64,000 nucleotides of DNA from assembly GCA_037176705.1 (NCBI GenBank), contig CM073907.1, forward strand, positions 12,307,001 to 12,371,000, read 5' to 3'. Made by a program: the position numbers and the translations under genes. The first letter of the stretch is position 1. Each line of letters starts with the position of its first letter. A model generated the notes under the pieces. That model was not told where the DNA came from and searched no databases. It worked only from the letters and a program-made list of their open reading frames with translations. The stretch comes from Molossus alvarezi. Lineage: Eukaryota > Chordata > Mammalia > Chiroptera > Molossidae. Below are positions 34,001 to 40,689 of this stretch, piece by piece.

Positions 34001-35330
34001 GGTAGGGTTTTATATTAGTTCCACAGCAACGACTTACCTCATGGTCAGGCTCCCTTTCCTTCTTCTTTTTAGTGTCCTTTTCTCTGTTTTGACTAGAAGG
34101 AGGCTGAGAAGCAAAGGTAAACTGTAAACAACTCACACCAATGACAACAAAGAGCAACATACCCAAGACCCTAGGAAGAAGGGGGGCATGCCAATAGGCA
34201 GCAAAGGTCCCCCCGTTTAAGAGGCTCTCAGCTGGGCTCTTCTGAGCACCACCTACCACCCTCAATGGGCAAGTAGTTTCCTGAGGTTTGGCCCTTCCTG
34301 TCTGTGCATTCTCTTGCTAAGAACAGGTAACACATTTGAATATATTTAATGCATTTTAAATATAAGTACTTTGAATATATTTTAAAGTCCCCCCCCTAAA
34401 CTTTAAACAAATAATGCTACTGTAAAATGGTTGTGCAGCAGCCACCCAAGACTTGAAACGCATTTATTTCAAGAAGATGTTGGCAGGGTACCATGGGTTT
34501 CCTTGGTAACCCCACTGAAAAAGAGCCTGGGTCTGAGAAAGCCTTGAGGACCTAGGCAATTTGTTACGTTACAGGAAGACACTTTGTTTCAATGGACTAA
34601 AACCGCAAAACCCGTTAAATCAGGAGGTTAAATAGACAAGCCTCAGGACCCCACAACCCCCACCGTCCTACACAGCTCAGAACTGGGAACGATCCGCCTA
34701 TGTAGCTGTTGGTCCTCCTGCCCAAGGACAGAAGGGAGCTTCCAACACGCCAGCAATTTATTTTTTCAAGCAAAGGAAAAAGGCTGTTTCTGCTGCTAAA
34801 AAAAAAAAAACAAAAAAAAAACGTGGGGCAGCAACGTAATGGACGAGCTGAGCAAGTGCATCCTGAGGTCAGCCTGGCGATGCTGGGCGACAGCGGTGCC
34901 CGGTGTCCAGGCCACACGCCGGCTCCCCAGTAAGGCGCAGGCGGGCAGGGCACGCCCCGCAGGGAGGGGGGTCTGGACCCGCACACCCCCGGGAGCCCCG
35001 CCGTCCCGCTACCTGCGCGCCGGGACCCGCGCGCCCGGCCTCCCCGTGCGGCGCCGCCGCCTGCGCCGTGTTCTCCAGCTTCGCCTGGTGGGTCAGCTCC
35101 TCGGCGAGGCACAGCCGCAGGCGGTACAGGCGGTGGCGCAGGTCGCGGTTCTCGGCCCGGAGCTGCGCCACCTCCCGCGTCAGGCACGGCCCCTCGGCCT
35201 GGCACCGGTCGGGCGCGTTCAGCTGCTCATCTCTCAGGCGCTGCACCTCCGCCCAGAGCCAGCGGATGTCCTCCTCCTGCCGCGCCAGGCGCGCGGCCAC
35301 CGCCTCGGCCGCCAGGGTCTCGGCCGCCAT
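293..35330 (-). CDS. TARS3: TARS3 (TARSL2) threonyl-tRNA synthetase-like protein, coding exons 1-13 (3' part off the left edge)
   Basis: Thirteen exons with canonical acceptor and donor sites and matching phases join to 1803 nt, 601 codons, with no stop. The product should charge tRNA-Thr with threonine in the cytosol and clear mischarged Ser-tRNA. The N-terminus ([11 protein letters not shown], an arginine/glutamate-rich coiled coil, residues about 15-85) is the TARS3-specific extension and separates it from TARS1. After it come a lysine-rich linker (107-128), the TGS domain (about 129-205), the editing domain (about 210-400) and the class II catalytic core (from about 410). The core shows the zinc ligands C497 (NCPGH) and H548 (DDAHIF) and motif 2 (HRNE, 525-528). 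Human TARS3 is about 800 residues, so roughly 200 C-terminal residues lie left of the window. Odd points are Arg239 in the editing HxxxH motif, Cys269 and Gln538 (see findings). Splice sites and frame are intact, so I call a gene, not a pseudogene. Confidence 0.96.
431..2111 (-). other. TARS3 intron 12 (between exons 12 and 13)
   Basis: Holds an old L1 ORF2 fragment (1430-1795). The rest shows no recognisable feature; ORFs at 558-1122 lack any family match that I can see. Confidence 0.85.
1430..1795 (-). mobile_element. L1 (LINE-1) ORF2 fragment, old
   Basis: Reads as the complement of the L1 ORF2 region, with the recognisable run atttcttctttgacacacgg, then ttctgttattgatttctac and attccattgaaaacatattt. 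Diverged and 5'- and 3'-truncated. Confidence 0.8.
2112..2274 (-). CDS. TARS3: TARS3 coding exon 12 (motif 2)
   Basis: One base plus codons 502-555. Carries motif 2 ([11 protein letters not shown]) and DDAHIFC with the zinc ligand H548. Residue 538 is Gln (codon caa, plus 2163-2165) where the family normally has Arg in GLxRVR. The acceptor is ttttccag and the donor is cag|gtgagc. Confidence 0.96.
2275..3726 (-). other. TARS3 intron 11
   Basis: Holds one SINE close to exon 11. The remainder is unique AT-rich intron after a GC-richer stretch at 2400-2760. Confidence 0.85.
3506..3704 (-). mobile_element. VES-type SINE, C-tail
   Basis: Complete antisense copy with target-site duplication ctgcttgacttt at 3494-3505 and 3705-3716. 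Confidence 0.93.
3727..3893 (-). CDS. TARS3: TARS3 coding exon 11
   Basis: Residues 446-500 plus two bases. Encodes [20 protein letters not shown] and ends in KPMNCPGH; C497 is a zinc ligand of the ThrRS active site. The acceptor is cttaaag and the donor is tg|gtgagt. Confidence 0.96.
4835..5380 (+). mobile_element. Old interspersed repeat split by a SINE (family not resolved)
   Basis: Flanks of the SINE at 4923 join into a familiar mammalian repeat: gattgaagtgtatcccctag, cagaatgtgaccttaattga, gtgggccctaatccagtgtg and actggtgtcctcacacggga. I recognise the pattern as a widespread ancient repeat but cannot name the family safely. Confidence 0.6.
4923..5157 (-). mobile_element. VES-type SINE, V-tail
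   Basis: Complete copy. The target-site duplication aaaagagagtcttt lies on both sides (4907 and about 5159). It interrupts an older repeat. Confidence 0.93.
6921..6965. repeat. (TG)n microsatellite
   Basis: An uninterrupted TG dinucleotide run of about 22 repeats in the TARS3 intron between exons 10 and 11. Confidence 0.98.
8300..8526 (-). mobile_element. VES-type SINE, C-tail
   Basis: Target-site duplication aaaattctt at 8291-8299 and 8527-8535. Confidence 0.9.
8634..8878 (+). mobile_element. VES-type SINE, V-tail
   Basis: Target-site duplication gaataaaatagttt on both sides (8620 and 8879). It ends 28 bp before TARS3 exon 10 (plus-strand side). Confidence 0.92.
8907..9005 (-). CDS. TARS3: TARS3 coding exon 10
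   Basis: Residues 413-445, [20 protein letters not shown] onward, the start of the class II catalytic core (motif 1 region). The acceptor is ttctag and the donor is cga|gtaagt. Confidence 0.95.
9265..9471 (-). mobile_element. VES-type SINE, C-tail
   Basis: Antisense copy with tRNA-like head near 9471; no clear target-site duplication. Followed directly by an MIR remnant. Confidence 0.87.
9545..9760 (+). mobile_element. MIR-like SINE remnant
   Basis: The string tgctgagcacctagcccatg followed by gctcgtaagtggcagactgg and caaacccaggtctg fits the MIR layout at high divergence. Confidence 0.55.
9836..10070 (+). mobile_element. VES-type SINE, V-tail
   Basis: Head ccctggctagattggctcag and tail gtcctcgggtaaag. 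Imperfect target-site duplication around aaacacaa. Confidence 0.92.
10092..10312 (+). mobile_element. VES-type SINE, C-tail
   Basis: Head ccctggctagtgtggctg; tail aatcaataaaaacac. It follows the preceding SINE by about 20 bp. Confidence 0.9.
10363..10623 (-). mobile_element. VES-type SINE, V-tail (stacked pair, first)
   Basis: First of two antisense SINEs sharing one target. The target motif gg(t/c)gccatttttat appears at 10349, 10627 and 10888. Confidence 0.92.
10650..10884 (-). mobile_element. VES-type SINE, V-tail (stacked pair, second)
   Basis: Second antisense copy of the stacked pair; same target motif on its right at 10888. Confidence 0.93.
11108..11254 (-). CDS. TARS3: TARS3 coding exon 9
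   Basis: Residues 364-412, phase 0 at both ends. Encodes [20 protein letters not shown] and [18 protein letters not shown], the link from editing domain to catalytic domain. The acceptor is tgtttag and the donor is aag|gtaggc. Confidence 0.95.
11337..11553 (+). mobile_element. VES-type SINE, C-tail
   Basis: Target-site duplication gtacacaatttt at 11323-11334 and 11557-11568. It begins 83 bp from TARS3 exon 9. Confidence 0.93.
11611..11816 (-). mobile_element. VES-type SINE, C-tail
   Basis: Target-site duplication gacttttta at 11602-11610 and 11823-11831. Confidence 0.9.
11964..12200 (+). mobile_element. VES-type SINE, V-tail
   Basis: Target-site duplication gaagggaaagcta at 11951-11963 and 12207-12219. 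Confidence 0.93.
12806..12884 (-). CDS. TARS3: TARS3 coding exon 8 (editing-site Cys/His)
   Basis: One base plus codons 338-363. Contains [21 protein letters not shown]345 and H349 correspond to the second pair of metal-like editing residues in ThrRS (Cys182 and His186 of the E. coli enzyme) and are intact. The acceptor is attacag and the donor is aag|gtaagg. Confidence 0.95.
12967..13225 (-). mobile_element. VES-type SINE, V-tail, with (TTTTG)n tail
   Basis: Target-site duplication gttctcatg at about 12953 and 13228. The tail is a ttttg simple repeat (AAAAC on the element strand) instead of plain poly(A). Confidence 0.92.
13313..13509 (-). mobile_element. VES-type SINE, C-tail
   Basis: Target-site duplication ttaa(g/a)ttaatttaaat at 13297-13312 and 13510-13525. 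Confidence 0.92.
14279..14490 (+). mobile_element. VES-type SINE, C-tail
   Basis: Target-site duplication ggatgaata at 14270-14278 and 14493-14501. Confidence 0.92.
15071..15135 (-). CDS. TARS3: TARS3 coding exon 7
   Basis: Residues 316-336 plus two bases, encoding [20 protein letters not shown]. The acceptor is ccttgtag and the donor is acag|gtaaag. Confidence 0.94.
15499..15790 (+). mobile_element. VES-type SINE, V-tail, with long (CT)n
   Basis: Longer than its relatives because of an expanded CT run (15662-15717). The tail is followed by (aaat)n. Confidence 0.93.
15662..15717. repeat. (CT)n microsatellite inside a SINE
   Basis: The CT-rich middle of the SINE at 15499 has grown to more than 20 nearly perfect CT repeats, much longer than in other copies here. 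Confidence 0.95.
16344..16461 (-). CDS. TARS3: TARS3 coding exon 6
   Basis: One base plus codons 277-315, [20 protein letters not shown] and the following KDVLLQMFQ segment of the editing domain. The acceptor is ttcctgcag and the donor is cag|gtactt. Confidence 0.95.
16741..17076. repeat. 42-bp minisatellite, about 8 copies
   Basis: The unit begins ttccccatccctcgcacgac and continues tacaggagtacaaagtgagt. Copies differ at single bases (ctcgcac, ctcacat, ctcatac, ctcacac), and one copy lacks about 6 bases near 16905. Lies in the TARS3 intron between exons 5 and 6, some 800 bp from the larger 59-bp array. Confidence 0.95.
17888..21584. repeat. 59-bp minisatellite, about 63 copies
   Basis: The unit reads gaacatgcagaggaggagag, gggagggcgggctggcctgc, tgcagtgatctcgagcaca (59 bp). 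The plus strand is purine- and G-rich in its first half. A variant with aatcatacag occurs at about 18021, 18435, 19202 and 19734. A 6-bp gatctc duplication occurs near 20250, 20373, 20555 and 21211. Blocks of many units recur at 767 bp (13 units) and 532 bp (9 units) spacing, so the array has higher-order duplications. It fills most of the TARS3 intron between exons 5 and 6; the G-rich strand is the template strand for TARS3. Confidence 0.97.
21935..22056 (-). CDS. TARS3: TARS3 coding exon 5 (editing domain, altered HxxxH)
   Basis: Residues 236-275 plus two bases. The conserved WHSSAH of the ThrRS editing site reads WRSSAH here: Arg239 (codon cgc, plus-strand 22045-22047) replaces the first histidine, while His243 is kept. 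The NGFYYD motif reads NGFYCD (Cys269), and the CYGPP run reads CSGAP. Splice sites (cccgcag acceptor, gacag|gtaacg donor) and frame are intact. Confidence 0.95.
22131..22360 (+). mobile_element. VES-type SINE, V-tail
   Basis: Target-site duplication aaaaggagt(g/t)aacaag on both sides. It lies 75 bp upstream of TARS3 exon 5 in the direction of transcription. Confidence 0.93.
22771..22998 (-). mobile_element. VES-type SINE, V-tail
   Basis: Target-site duplication g(a/g)acaacgttttg at 22758-22770 and 22999-23011. Confidence 0.92.
24802..24983 (+). mobile_element. VES-type SINE, C-tail (stacked pair, first)
   Basis: Short copy with a reduced CT region. The target motif aaagggaaccca appears at 24790, 24984 and 25229, around this and the next element. 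Confidence 0.91.
24995..25228 (+). mobile_element. VES-type SINE, V-tail (stacked pair, second)
   Basis: Full-length copy directly after the first, flanked by the same target motif aaagggaaccca. Confidence 0.93.
25690..25865 (+). mobile_element. MIR-like SINE remnant
   Basis: Matches the MIR 3' half: ttcatctgttgagtggggat, then ggtggtgcctggcacacaag and gcattcaccaaatgttatg. Confidence 0.6.
26928..27021 (+). mobile_element. Head-only VES SINE (tRNA-like part plus A-tail)
   Basis: Only the tRNA-like head is present, from gccctggccgg to cacgtacc, followed at once by an A run. Perfect target-site duplication atactgaaaact at 26916-26927 and 27022-27033. So it inserted in this form and is not a deletion product. 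Bases 26928-26934 (gccctgg) can pair with 26999-27005 (tcggggc) as a seven-pair acceptor stem. Confidence 0.92.
27167..27290 (-). CDS. TARS3: TARS3 coding exon 4 (end of TGS, start of editing domain)
   Basis: One base plus codons 195-235. Encodes [20 protein letters not shown], typical of eukaryotic ThrRS. The acceptor is ctcactag and the donor is gct|gtaagt. Confidence 0.95.
27435..27670 (+). mobile_element. Old interspersed repeat, copy 1 (family not resolved)
   Basis: Contains taagtacaagagtaatatta and cccagagataactgctcata, a pattern shared with the copy at 28110. It resembles common mammalian repeat ends. Confidence 0.45.
28044..28075. repeat. (GT)n microsatellite
   Basis: About 16 uninterrupted GT repeats in the TARS3 intron between exons 3 and 4. 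Confidence 0.98.
28110..28560 (+). mobile_element. Old interspersed repeat, copy 2 (family not resolved)
   Basis: Contains gagcacagaaaagcacaaag, cacccagaaattactgtatg and tctttctaggtttttgaaaa. Related in layout to the copy at 27435. Confidence 0.45.
28676..28936 (+). mobile_element. VES-type SINE, V-tail
   Basis: Target-site duplication aaatgtgctgtttt at 28662-28675 and 28937-28950. Confidence 0.94.
28975..29115 (+). mobile_element. MIR SINE remnant
   Basis: Contains the MIR core cagcttctctaagctcggtt and cctcatctgtaaaatgggga. Confidence 0.75.
29377..29583 (-). mobile_element. VES-type SINE, V-tail, middle reduced
   Basis: Antisense copy; the CT region is replaced by a G-run (29426-29435). 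Flanks ctgcctgactt and ttgcctgcttg suggest a weak target-site duplication. Confidence 0.87.
30774..30993 (+). mobile_element. VES-type SINE, V-tail
   Basis: Target-site duplication agaagtattttctg at 30760-30773 and 30994-31007. Middle region reduced to a C-run (30932-30944). Confidence 0.93.
32075..32285 (+). mobile_element. MIR SINE remnant
   Basis: Fits MIR: tcactcaatcttcacaatct, aggtaagaaaacaggcttgg and ggatctgcccaagttggttc. Confidence 0.65.
32611..32807 (-). CDS. TARS3: TARS3 coding exon 3 (TGS domain)
   Basis: Residues 129-193 plus two bases of codon 194. Contains [14 protein letters not shown] and the TGS-domain signature [16 protein letters not shown]. The acceptor is atttcag|gta and the donor is ttag|gtaaac. 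Very close to TARS family members. Confidence 0.96.
33272..33525 (+). mobile_element. VES-type SINE, V-tail
   Basis: Target-site duplication aaaaagcaaagtag at 33258-33271 and 33526-33539. Confidence 0.93.
33743..33997 (-). mobile_element. VES-type SINE, V-tail
   Basis: Target-site duplication acaggtagggtttt at 33729-33742 and 33998-34011. It lies about 40 bp downstream of the TARS3 exon 2 donor. Confidence 0.94.
34038..34103 (-). CDS. TARS3: TARS3 coding exon 2
   Basis: Residues 107-128, phase 0 at both ends. The acceptor is cttctcag and the donor is gag|gtaagt. It encodes a charged linker with a [10 protein letters not shown] basic patch, matching the human KKKK-containing linker between coiled coil and TGS domain. 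Confidence 0.92.
34104..35012 (-). other. TARS3 intron 1
   Basis: No SINE. The right end is CpG-island sequence; an A-run sits at 34798-34820. Confidence 0.85.
35013..35330 (-). CDS. TARS3: TARS3 coding exon 1
   Basis: Encodes residues 1-106, the leucine/arginine/glutamate-rich N-terminal coiled coil found in TARS3 but not TARS1. The start is the first in-frame ATG (35330-35328). It has a strong Kozak context, with G at -3 and G at +4 (gccATGg), and matches the known TARS3 N-terminus. The donor is gcgcag|gtagcgg. The last 20 or so residues (Ala/Gly/Pro-rich) look poorly constrained. Confidence 0.94.
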
Positions 35331-35428
35331 GGCACCTGCCTCCCTCAGCCAGCGACGCAACACCGAGGAGCAAGTAGGGGCGGCGGGGCGGTGAGGCAGC
35401 AGCGACAGGACGCACTGCGGGGACCCGG

Positions 35429-35932
35429 CGACGGAGAGAGGCGGGGCTGCGGCTACGCACGCTGCAGGGGCGGGGCTGTGAAAACAGGGGAGGCGGAGCG
35501 ACGGAGAGAGGCGGGGCTGCGGCTACGCACGCTGCAGGGGCGGGGCTGTGAAAACAGGGGAGGCGGAGCGACGGGGAGAGGCGGGGCTGCGGGAACTGAG
35601 AAGGCGGAGCGACGGGGAGAGGCGGGGCTTCGGGAACGGGAGGCGGAGCGACGGGGAGAGGCGGGGCTTGGGGAACGGGAGGCGGAGCGACGGGGAGAGG
35701 CGGGGCTTCGGGAACTGGGGAGGCGGAGCGACGGAGAGAGGCGGGGTTGCGGGAACTGGGGAGGCGGAGCGACGGGGAGAGGCGGGGCTTCGGGAACTGA
35801 GAAGGCGGAGCGACGGAGACAGGCGGGGCTGCGGGAACGGGAGGCGGGGCGACAGGGAGAGGCGGGGCTGCGGGAACTGGGGAGGCGGGGCGACAGGGAG
35901 AGGCGGGGCTGCGGTTACGCGCGCTGCAGGGG
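35429..35932. repeat. GC-box minisatellite upstream of TARS3 (39-41 bp unit)
   Basis: The motif aggcggagcgacgg recurs at about 35491, 35561, 35602, 35641, 35680, 35721, 35762, 35803, 35842 and 35883. The first interval is 70 bp and the rest are 39-41 bp. Each unit carries gaggcggggc, a GC box. Two longer leading units also carry ggctacgcacgctgcagggg. Array length could vary between individuals and change promoter strength (inference). Confidence 0.9.
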
Positions 35933-36374
35933 TCTGAGGTTGGACACACCCTGGGATTAGGGGCCATTGGGGGCGGAATCTTGCAATGACCTCGGCCTGG
36001 AGCATGGTGAGGGGCCTGAATAAGCCTAAGGGCTATCAGCTTGTCGCTCTTCATCGGTTGAAACGCAAATCGTCCAAAATCTCAGGAAGCCTAACGTCTC
36101 CGTTCCCAGAATGTCTTAACCCTGGTGAACTAGGCTTTCACTCTTGCAACTTGCATCAAGGTTCGCCCAAGTGGCCTTTCAGAATCGGCCTTCTTTGGCC
36201 TTCGTGCCAAGGCTGACCAAGTGCAGAGGCTGCTGGGCCAGGCTACAAAGAAGAGCTCTACAGAAATTTAAATCTGACCGGCAGTTGCTGGTCCTGGAGG
36301 CTAGGACAGATGCTACATACATCTCTCTGCTTTCCCTCATGACCATGAGCACAAACCTTTCTGTAATAGGAACA

Positions 36375-36605
36375 AAAATCCATTTTTATGAACATTCTTA
36401 GGGATCAGAATGTGGCCAACACTATTCTAAGCCCTTTACAGGTACGAAGGCTAATACTTACAACAGGAGATGCTCACACCCATTTATAAATGGAGAAACT
36501 GGAGCACAGAGAGGCTAAGTAACTTGACTCGAGTCACACAGCAAAGATTCATTCTCAGACATTCTGATGCCAGCATCCTTGTGCTTAACATTATGGTGCC
36601 TTTCA
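36375..36605 (+). mobile_element. MIR SINE
   Basis: Well-kept MIR: acactattctaagcccttta, aaatggagaaactggagcac and gaggctaagtaacttgactc followed by gtcacacagcaaag. Confidence 0.88.
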
Positions 36606-36984
36606 ACCTTGGTCAAGTGGAACTGAACATGTCACATGATGAATACAGGAAATAAATGCCATTGGAGTTTTGAAGTTATTTGCATTAAGCTAACTGGACT
36701 CACCAACAGCTCCCAAGAGGAGGCTCCGTGGAGAAGGGCACTAAAACTGTATTTTTCTTGTACTCTTCCCTGGTAGCTTCTGGACAGTTAAGGCTGCACC
36801 TTCTTCCCAGTCACTTCTCAACCTTCGCCATTGGATTTCTGCCCTTGCCATTCTGCCATGACCTCTGTATTGTCAAATGCTATGACCCTGCTTAGGCGCC
36901 CCACAGATTTCCTCTGGCTACTTTGCAGTTTGTCTTTCTTGGGCCCTCACCCCCAATCCCCAAACAACCACTCATCTGCTTTCA

Positions 36985-37110
36985 GTCACTATGGGTTTGT
37001 TGACATTTTCTAGAAATTTCTGTAAATGAAATCATACAGTGTTACTCCTTTTGTTTGACTTCTTTCCCTTAATATAATAACTTTGAGATCCAGCCATGTG
37101 TGTAACAAAA
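36985..37110 (-). mobile_element. L1 3'-end fragment, old
   Basis: Complement of the common L1 3' UTR segment: tttctgtaaatgaaatcata, then acttctttcccttaatataa and gatccagccatgtgtg. Short and diverged. Confidence 0.7.
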
Positions 37111-38682
37111 CCAATTTTATCACAGGCTACAGGGAACAGTTACATTCCTATGGCATCTCATCAACGTCATAACAAAAGGACAGTGAATGAAATGATGTTA
37201 TTCGAGGACCTGCTGTGCGTTCTGTTCAACGTTGCTGCAAACCTAAAACTGCTCTAAAAAAAGAAGTCTTAGAAAAATTTTAAAAATAGGGCCCGTAAAA
37301 CCAAAAAACACCACAAGATGGCGCCATTTCTCCCAGAATTTTCCACGTGGGGCCCATACCTTAGTGGCTGGGGCCGAGGGAAGGAGCGGGATTCTGGGAC
37401 TGCCTGTCCAGTTCTTTATGAGCCTCAAAGTGCTTCATGATATAGTCACAGCCCAGCCCCAGGCGTGTACTTTCCGTGGATGTTTTAAAACGTAGGTTTA
37501 TTGTTCTTTTCGTGGGGTGAGGCCCACAGATCAGGAGACCACTGCCATTGAAAAGCTAGTTATGCAGTTCCCAAGAGGAGGGGCAGGGCCACACGGGGCG
37601 CATCGTGGGGGGTCCGGAGGCACGGAGAAGATGTTTCAGAGCTTTTATTTCCGTTTCCGTGGGAAAGAACAGGCCAGGCAGGGTGAGCAGGCTGAGAACT
37701 GGCTGGTTTGAATTTGGGCCAGCTCGGGTACCCAGGGGGTGTCCCTAGTTATCCGGTACTTGACTGTGGGCTGATGAGGGCAGGGGGATGGTGGCCGGTC
37801 TCTCCAGGGTCAGCAAGGCCTCAAGATGTCAAAACATCAGAAACACATGCTTTATACAATGGAATGGGGTGGTCTCAAGGTCTCTCCTCTAGGTCACACA
37901 CAACGGCGGAAGCAAAGGCAGGCTACCACCCCGACCACCCCAAGGGAGTTTTGATTTCTGAGAAATAAACCTCCCACCCAAAGGCGGTAGGAAAGAGCTC
38001 ATTGTTCCTATGAACCGAACTGGCCGAGAGTGTTACAATAATCACAGAACCTGTGGTTCACTTCCCCAGGAAATAGAAGTTAGAAGCATGTGGGCTTTGT
38101 GAAATCACTCCTGTCGACGTACATGTGACCTTAGGGTGACTCTCAGCATGATGTGAGTGGCAAGGACCCCAAGGCCATCATGCACTCACTTGGAGAGGCA
38201 AGGACAGAGAACCCCTGGGGGGAGAACTGGTTGCTTGCAAACCCAGCCAGGGAGCATCCTGGGAGGTCCCGGGCAGGTGCCCCACGAAGGCTGGTTCGGA
38301 GCTGTGGCATTATAGTCACGTGGTTCCCAGGGCGGTGTCGCTGGGGCAGAAGCCTCCCGAGCCAGCTATAACTCTCTTCCAATCTGGCTTCGTTAAGTGG
38401 ACATCAGGGTCAGGTCAGAGGAGAGGGGTCATTTATGCGCTGAATCATGCAACCAAGCAATCACACAGCATTCAAAGTTTTAACAGGAAAGGGACGCATC
38501 CACTAAGAAATAGCACTCGGGAGACAGTTAATGAAACTTCCGCATGTTATTCCACCGCGGCCTTGGGCTCCTTTCATCCGTCTCCAGCTTTCCTGCAAGG
38601 CTGTGTCGGATCCCAACTAAGGTGGCAGAACCTCACAGCTTCCAACGCTTGAAGACACCGTTCGGTATAGACTCTGAGCCTG

Positions 38683-38901
38683 TTAATTTTTTTAAAAATG
38701 TTTTTATTGATTTTTTTTTTTTTTAGAGAGGGAGAGAGAGGTAGAAACATTGATGAGAGAGAACATTGATTGGCTGCCTCCTGCACGCCCCCTACTGGGG
38801 ATCGAGCCCACAACCCAGGCATGTGCCCTGAGCAGGAATCAAACTGCTGACTTCTTGGTGCGTAGGATGACGTTTAGTCCACTGAGACACACCGGTCGGG
38901 C
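38683..38901 (-). mobile_element. VES-type SINE, C-tail
   Basis: Antisense copy with tail tttttattgatttttt; target-site duplication not clear. Confidence 0.88.
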
Positions 38902-39164
38902 TAGATTTTTATTTTCATAAAAATATCCAGTGCTTCTCTCTGAAATCTCATGATGCAAATGTAAATGTCAGTGAGGCCAAATAAAACCTCACATAACGCC
39001 TGAGACAAGCAGGGGGATAGTTTCAGTTATCTAATGGAAAGATTTGCACCTTTCTTGTTTAAAGAGGACTTTTAAGGGCAAGGCCTAACATATTTAGGTG
39101 AAGGAAGTTGGACTAAGCCTTCATTCTACGGGCACACAAATGATCATGGTTCCTCAGCATGTTG

Positions 39165-39678
39165 CTAGTTACCAACCATGGGACCCAGCAACTCCACTCC
39201 TAGGGATACCCCCAAAGGAATGAAAACGTGTGCCCCGCAAAGACATGTAAGAATGTTCATGATAGCATTATTTCTACAGAAGAGCCAAAAAGTAGAAATA
39301 ATTCCAATGTCCATCAACTGATGAATGGATAAGCAAATGTGGAATATCCATACAATGGAATATTATTCTGCCATGAAAAGAAATGAAGACCAGATACAGG
39401 CTATAACATGATGAACCTTGCAAACCTTATGCCTAAAAGAGAGAAGCCAGTCACAAAATGCCATGTATGATCCCATCTGCATGAAATGTCCAGAACAGAT
39501 AAATCCATAGAGACAGAAAGTAGATTCGTGGTTTCCAAGGGCTAGCATGAGGGGGTATGGGAGTGTCTGCTAATGGGCTCCAGTGTTTCCTTTGTGGGGT
39601 GAAGAAAATGTCTTGAAATCAGATAGTATGATTGCTGAGCATGCTTATGAATATACTAAAAACTTCAAACTGTATTAC
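39165..39678 (+). mobile_element. L1 3'-end (L1M type)
   Basis: Shows the typical mammalian L1 end: gacccagcaactccactcct, gtccatcaactgatgaatgg, acaatggaatattattctgc, gaaagtagattcgtggtttc and gaatatactaaaaacttc. Diverged; truncated at its 5' side. Confidence 0.9.
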
Positions 39679-39682
39679 TTTA

Positions 39683-39915
39683 TTTATTTATCCTCACCCA
39701 AGGACATTTTTGCATTCATCCTCAGATAGAGAGGGAGGAAGAGAGAGAGAGAAACATTGACGTGAGAGAGACACATCGAGTGGTTGCCACTCATACAACC
39801 CTAACCGGAGCTGGGGACAAACTGCAACTGAGGTACGTGCCCTTGGCAAGAATCAAACCTGTGACTCATGGGTCCGTGGGCCAACGCTCTAACCGCTGAG
39901 CAAAACAGCCAGGGC
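39683..39915 (-). mobile_element. VES-type SINE, V-tail
   Basis: Antisense copy placed directly after the L1 3' end at 39165. Confidence 0.91.
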
Positions 39916-40240
39916 TATATTTTAGATGTGTCTGAATGGCAAAACCATCCTTGGTTTTTAGGGAAGTAGTGAACTGGCCTATTGTAAACTTTCCCATGCC
40001 ACAACCCCCCAATAACGTGCACCAAAATGGTCCACCCAACGAAAACATCGAATTAATGGAAATGAGTATTTGCGGGTGACTTCTGATGCATGCATTCATT
40101 TTGGCTGCCATGTCACATAAATTTAACAGAGAAGTATCTGTTTATTCATGTGTTAACTCAGCCCAGCTTTATGGCCTACCGTGGTAAGCGAGGCCAAGCA
40201 GCCTGCATCTTTGTTGTTTTTTAAAATTTTTTCCTTTTTT

Positions 40241-40483
40241 TTTTTTTTTATCCTCACCCGAGGACATTTTTCCATTTTTTGTTCAGATAGAGCGGGAGGG
40301 AGAGAGAGGAAGAGAGAGAGAAACATCGACGTGAAAGGGACACATCAAGTGGCTGCCACACGCACAACCAACCAGGGCCGCGAACAAACTGCAACCAAGG
40401 TACGTGCCCTTAGTGGGAACCGAACCCGGGTCTCTCTGTATCGCAGGCCAACGCTCCAACCGCTGAGCCAAACCGGCCAAGGC
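40241..40483 (-). mobile_element. VES-type SINE, V-tail, nested
   Basis: Inserted into the A-tail of the next SINE. Target-site duplication aattttttcctttttt at 40225-40240 and 40485-40500. Confidence 0.93.
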
Positions 40484-40689
40484 TAATTTTTTCCTTTTTT
40501 GATATTAGAGAGAGGAATGGAGAGGGCGAGATAGAAACATCGATGAGAGAGAACATCGAGTGGCCGCCTCCTGCATGCCCCCCACTGGGGATCTGGCCCA
40601 CAACCTGGGCATGTGCCCTGACCGGAATTGAACTGGCGACCTCTGGGTGCATGGGTTGATGCTCAGCCACTGAGCCACATCGGCCAGGC
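40484..40689 (-). mobile_element. VES-type SINE, C-tail, host of the nested copy
   Basis: Body of the older SINE; its tail continues on the other side of the nested copy (about 40213-40240). Confidence 0.9.

Larger units (their letters stand above)
32808..34037 (-). other. TARS3 intron 2
   Basis: Two SINEs. At about 32950-32995 a 22-bp segment (ctctctcctccagaagaccc) is directly duplicated. A MIR or L2-type end may lie near 33200-33255. Confidence 0.85.
34870..35960 (-). promoter_or_regulatory. TARS3: TARS3 CpG island promoter
   Basis: A stretch very rich in G+C and CpG covers exon 1 and about 600 bp upstream. I see no TATA box at a suitable distance. Many GGGCGG/GGGGCGGGGC boxes, the binding pattern of Sp/KLF factors, lie upstream of the ATG. 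This fits a TATA-less housekeeping promoter. The exact transcription start cannot be read from sequence. Confidence 0.8.

Noticed and set aside
293..35330. TARS3 as a processed or decayed pseudogene
   Set aside because: Thirteen exons with intact canonical splice sites and 601 codons without stop or frameshift; only amino-acid changes were seen.
35331..35363. Upstream in-frame start for TARS3
   Set aside because: The frame stays open upstream, but the codon at 35363 is gtg, not ATG. The ATG at 35330 has a strong Kozak context and matches the known N-terminus.
34839..35960. Plus-strand ORF of 373 codons over the TARS3 promoter
   Set aside because: Antisense to exon 1 and through the GC-box repeat; open because of composition and the repeat period.
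35227..36054. Minus-strand ORF of 275 codons upstream of TARS3
   Set aside because: Pro/Ala/Arg repeat translation of the GC-box array; the real start is the ATG at 35330.
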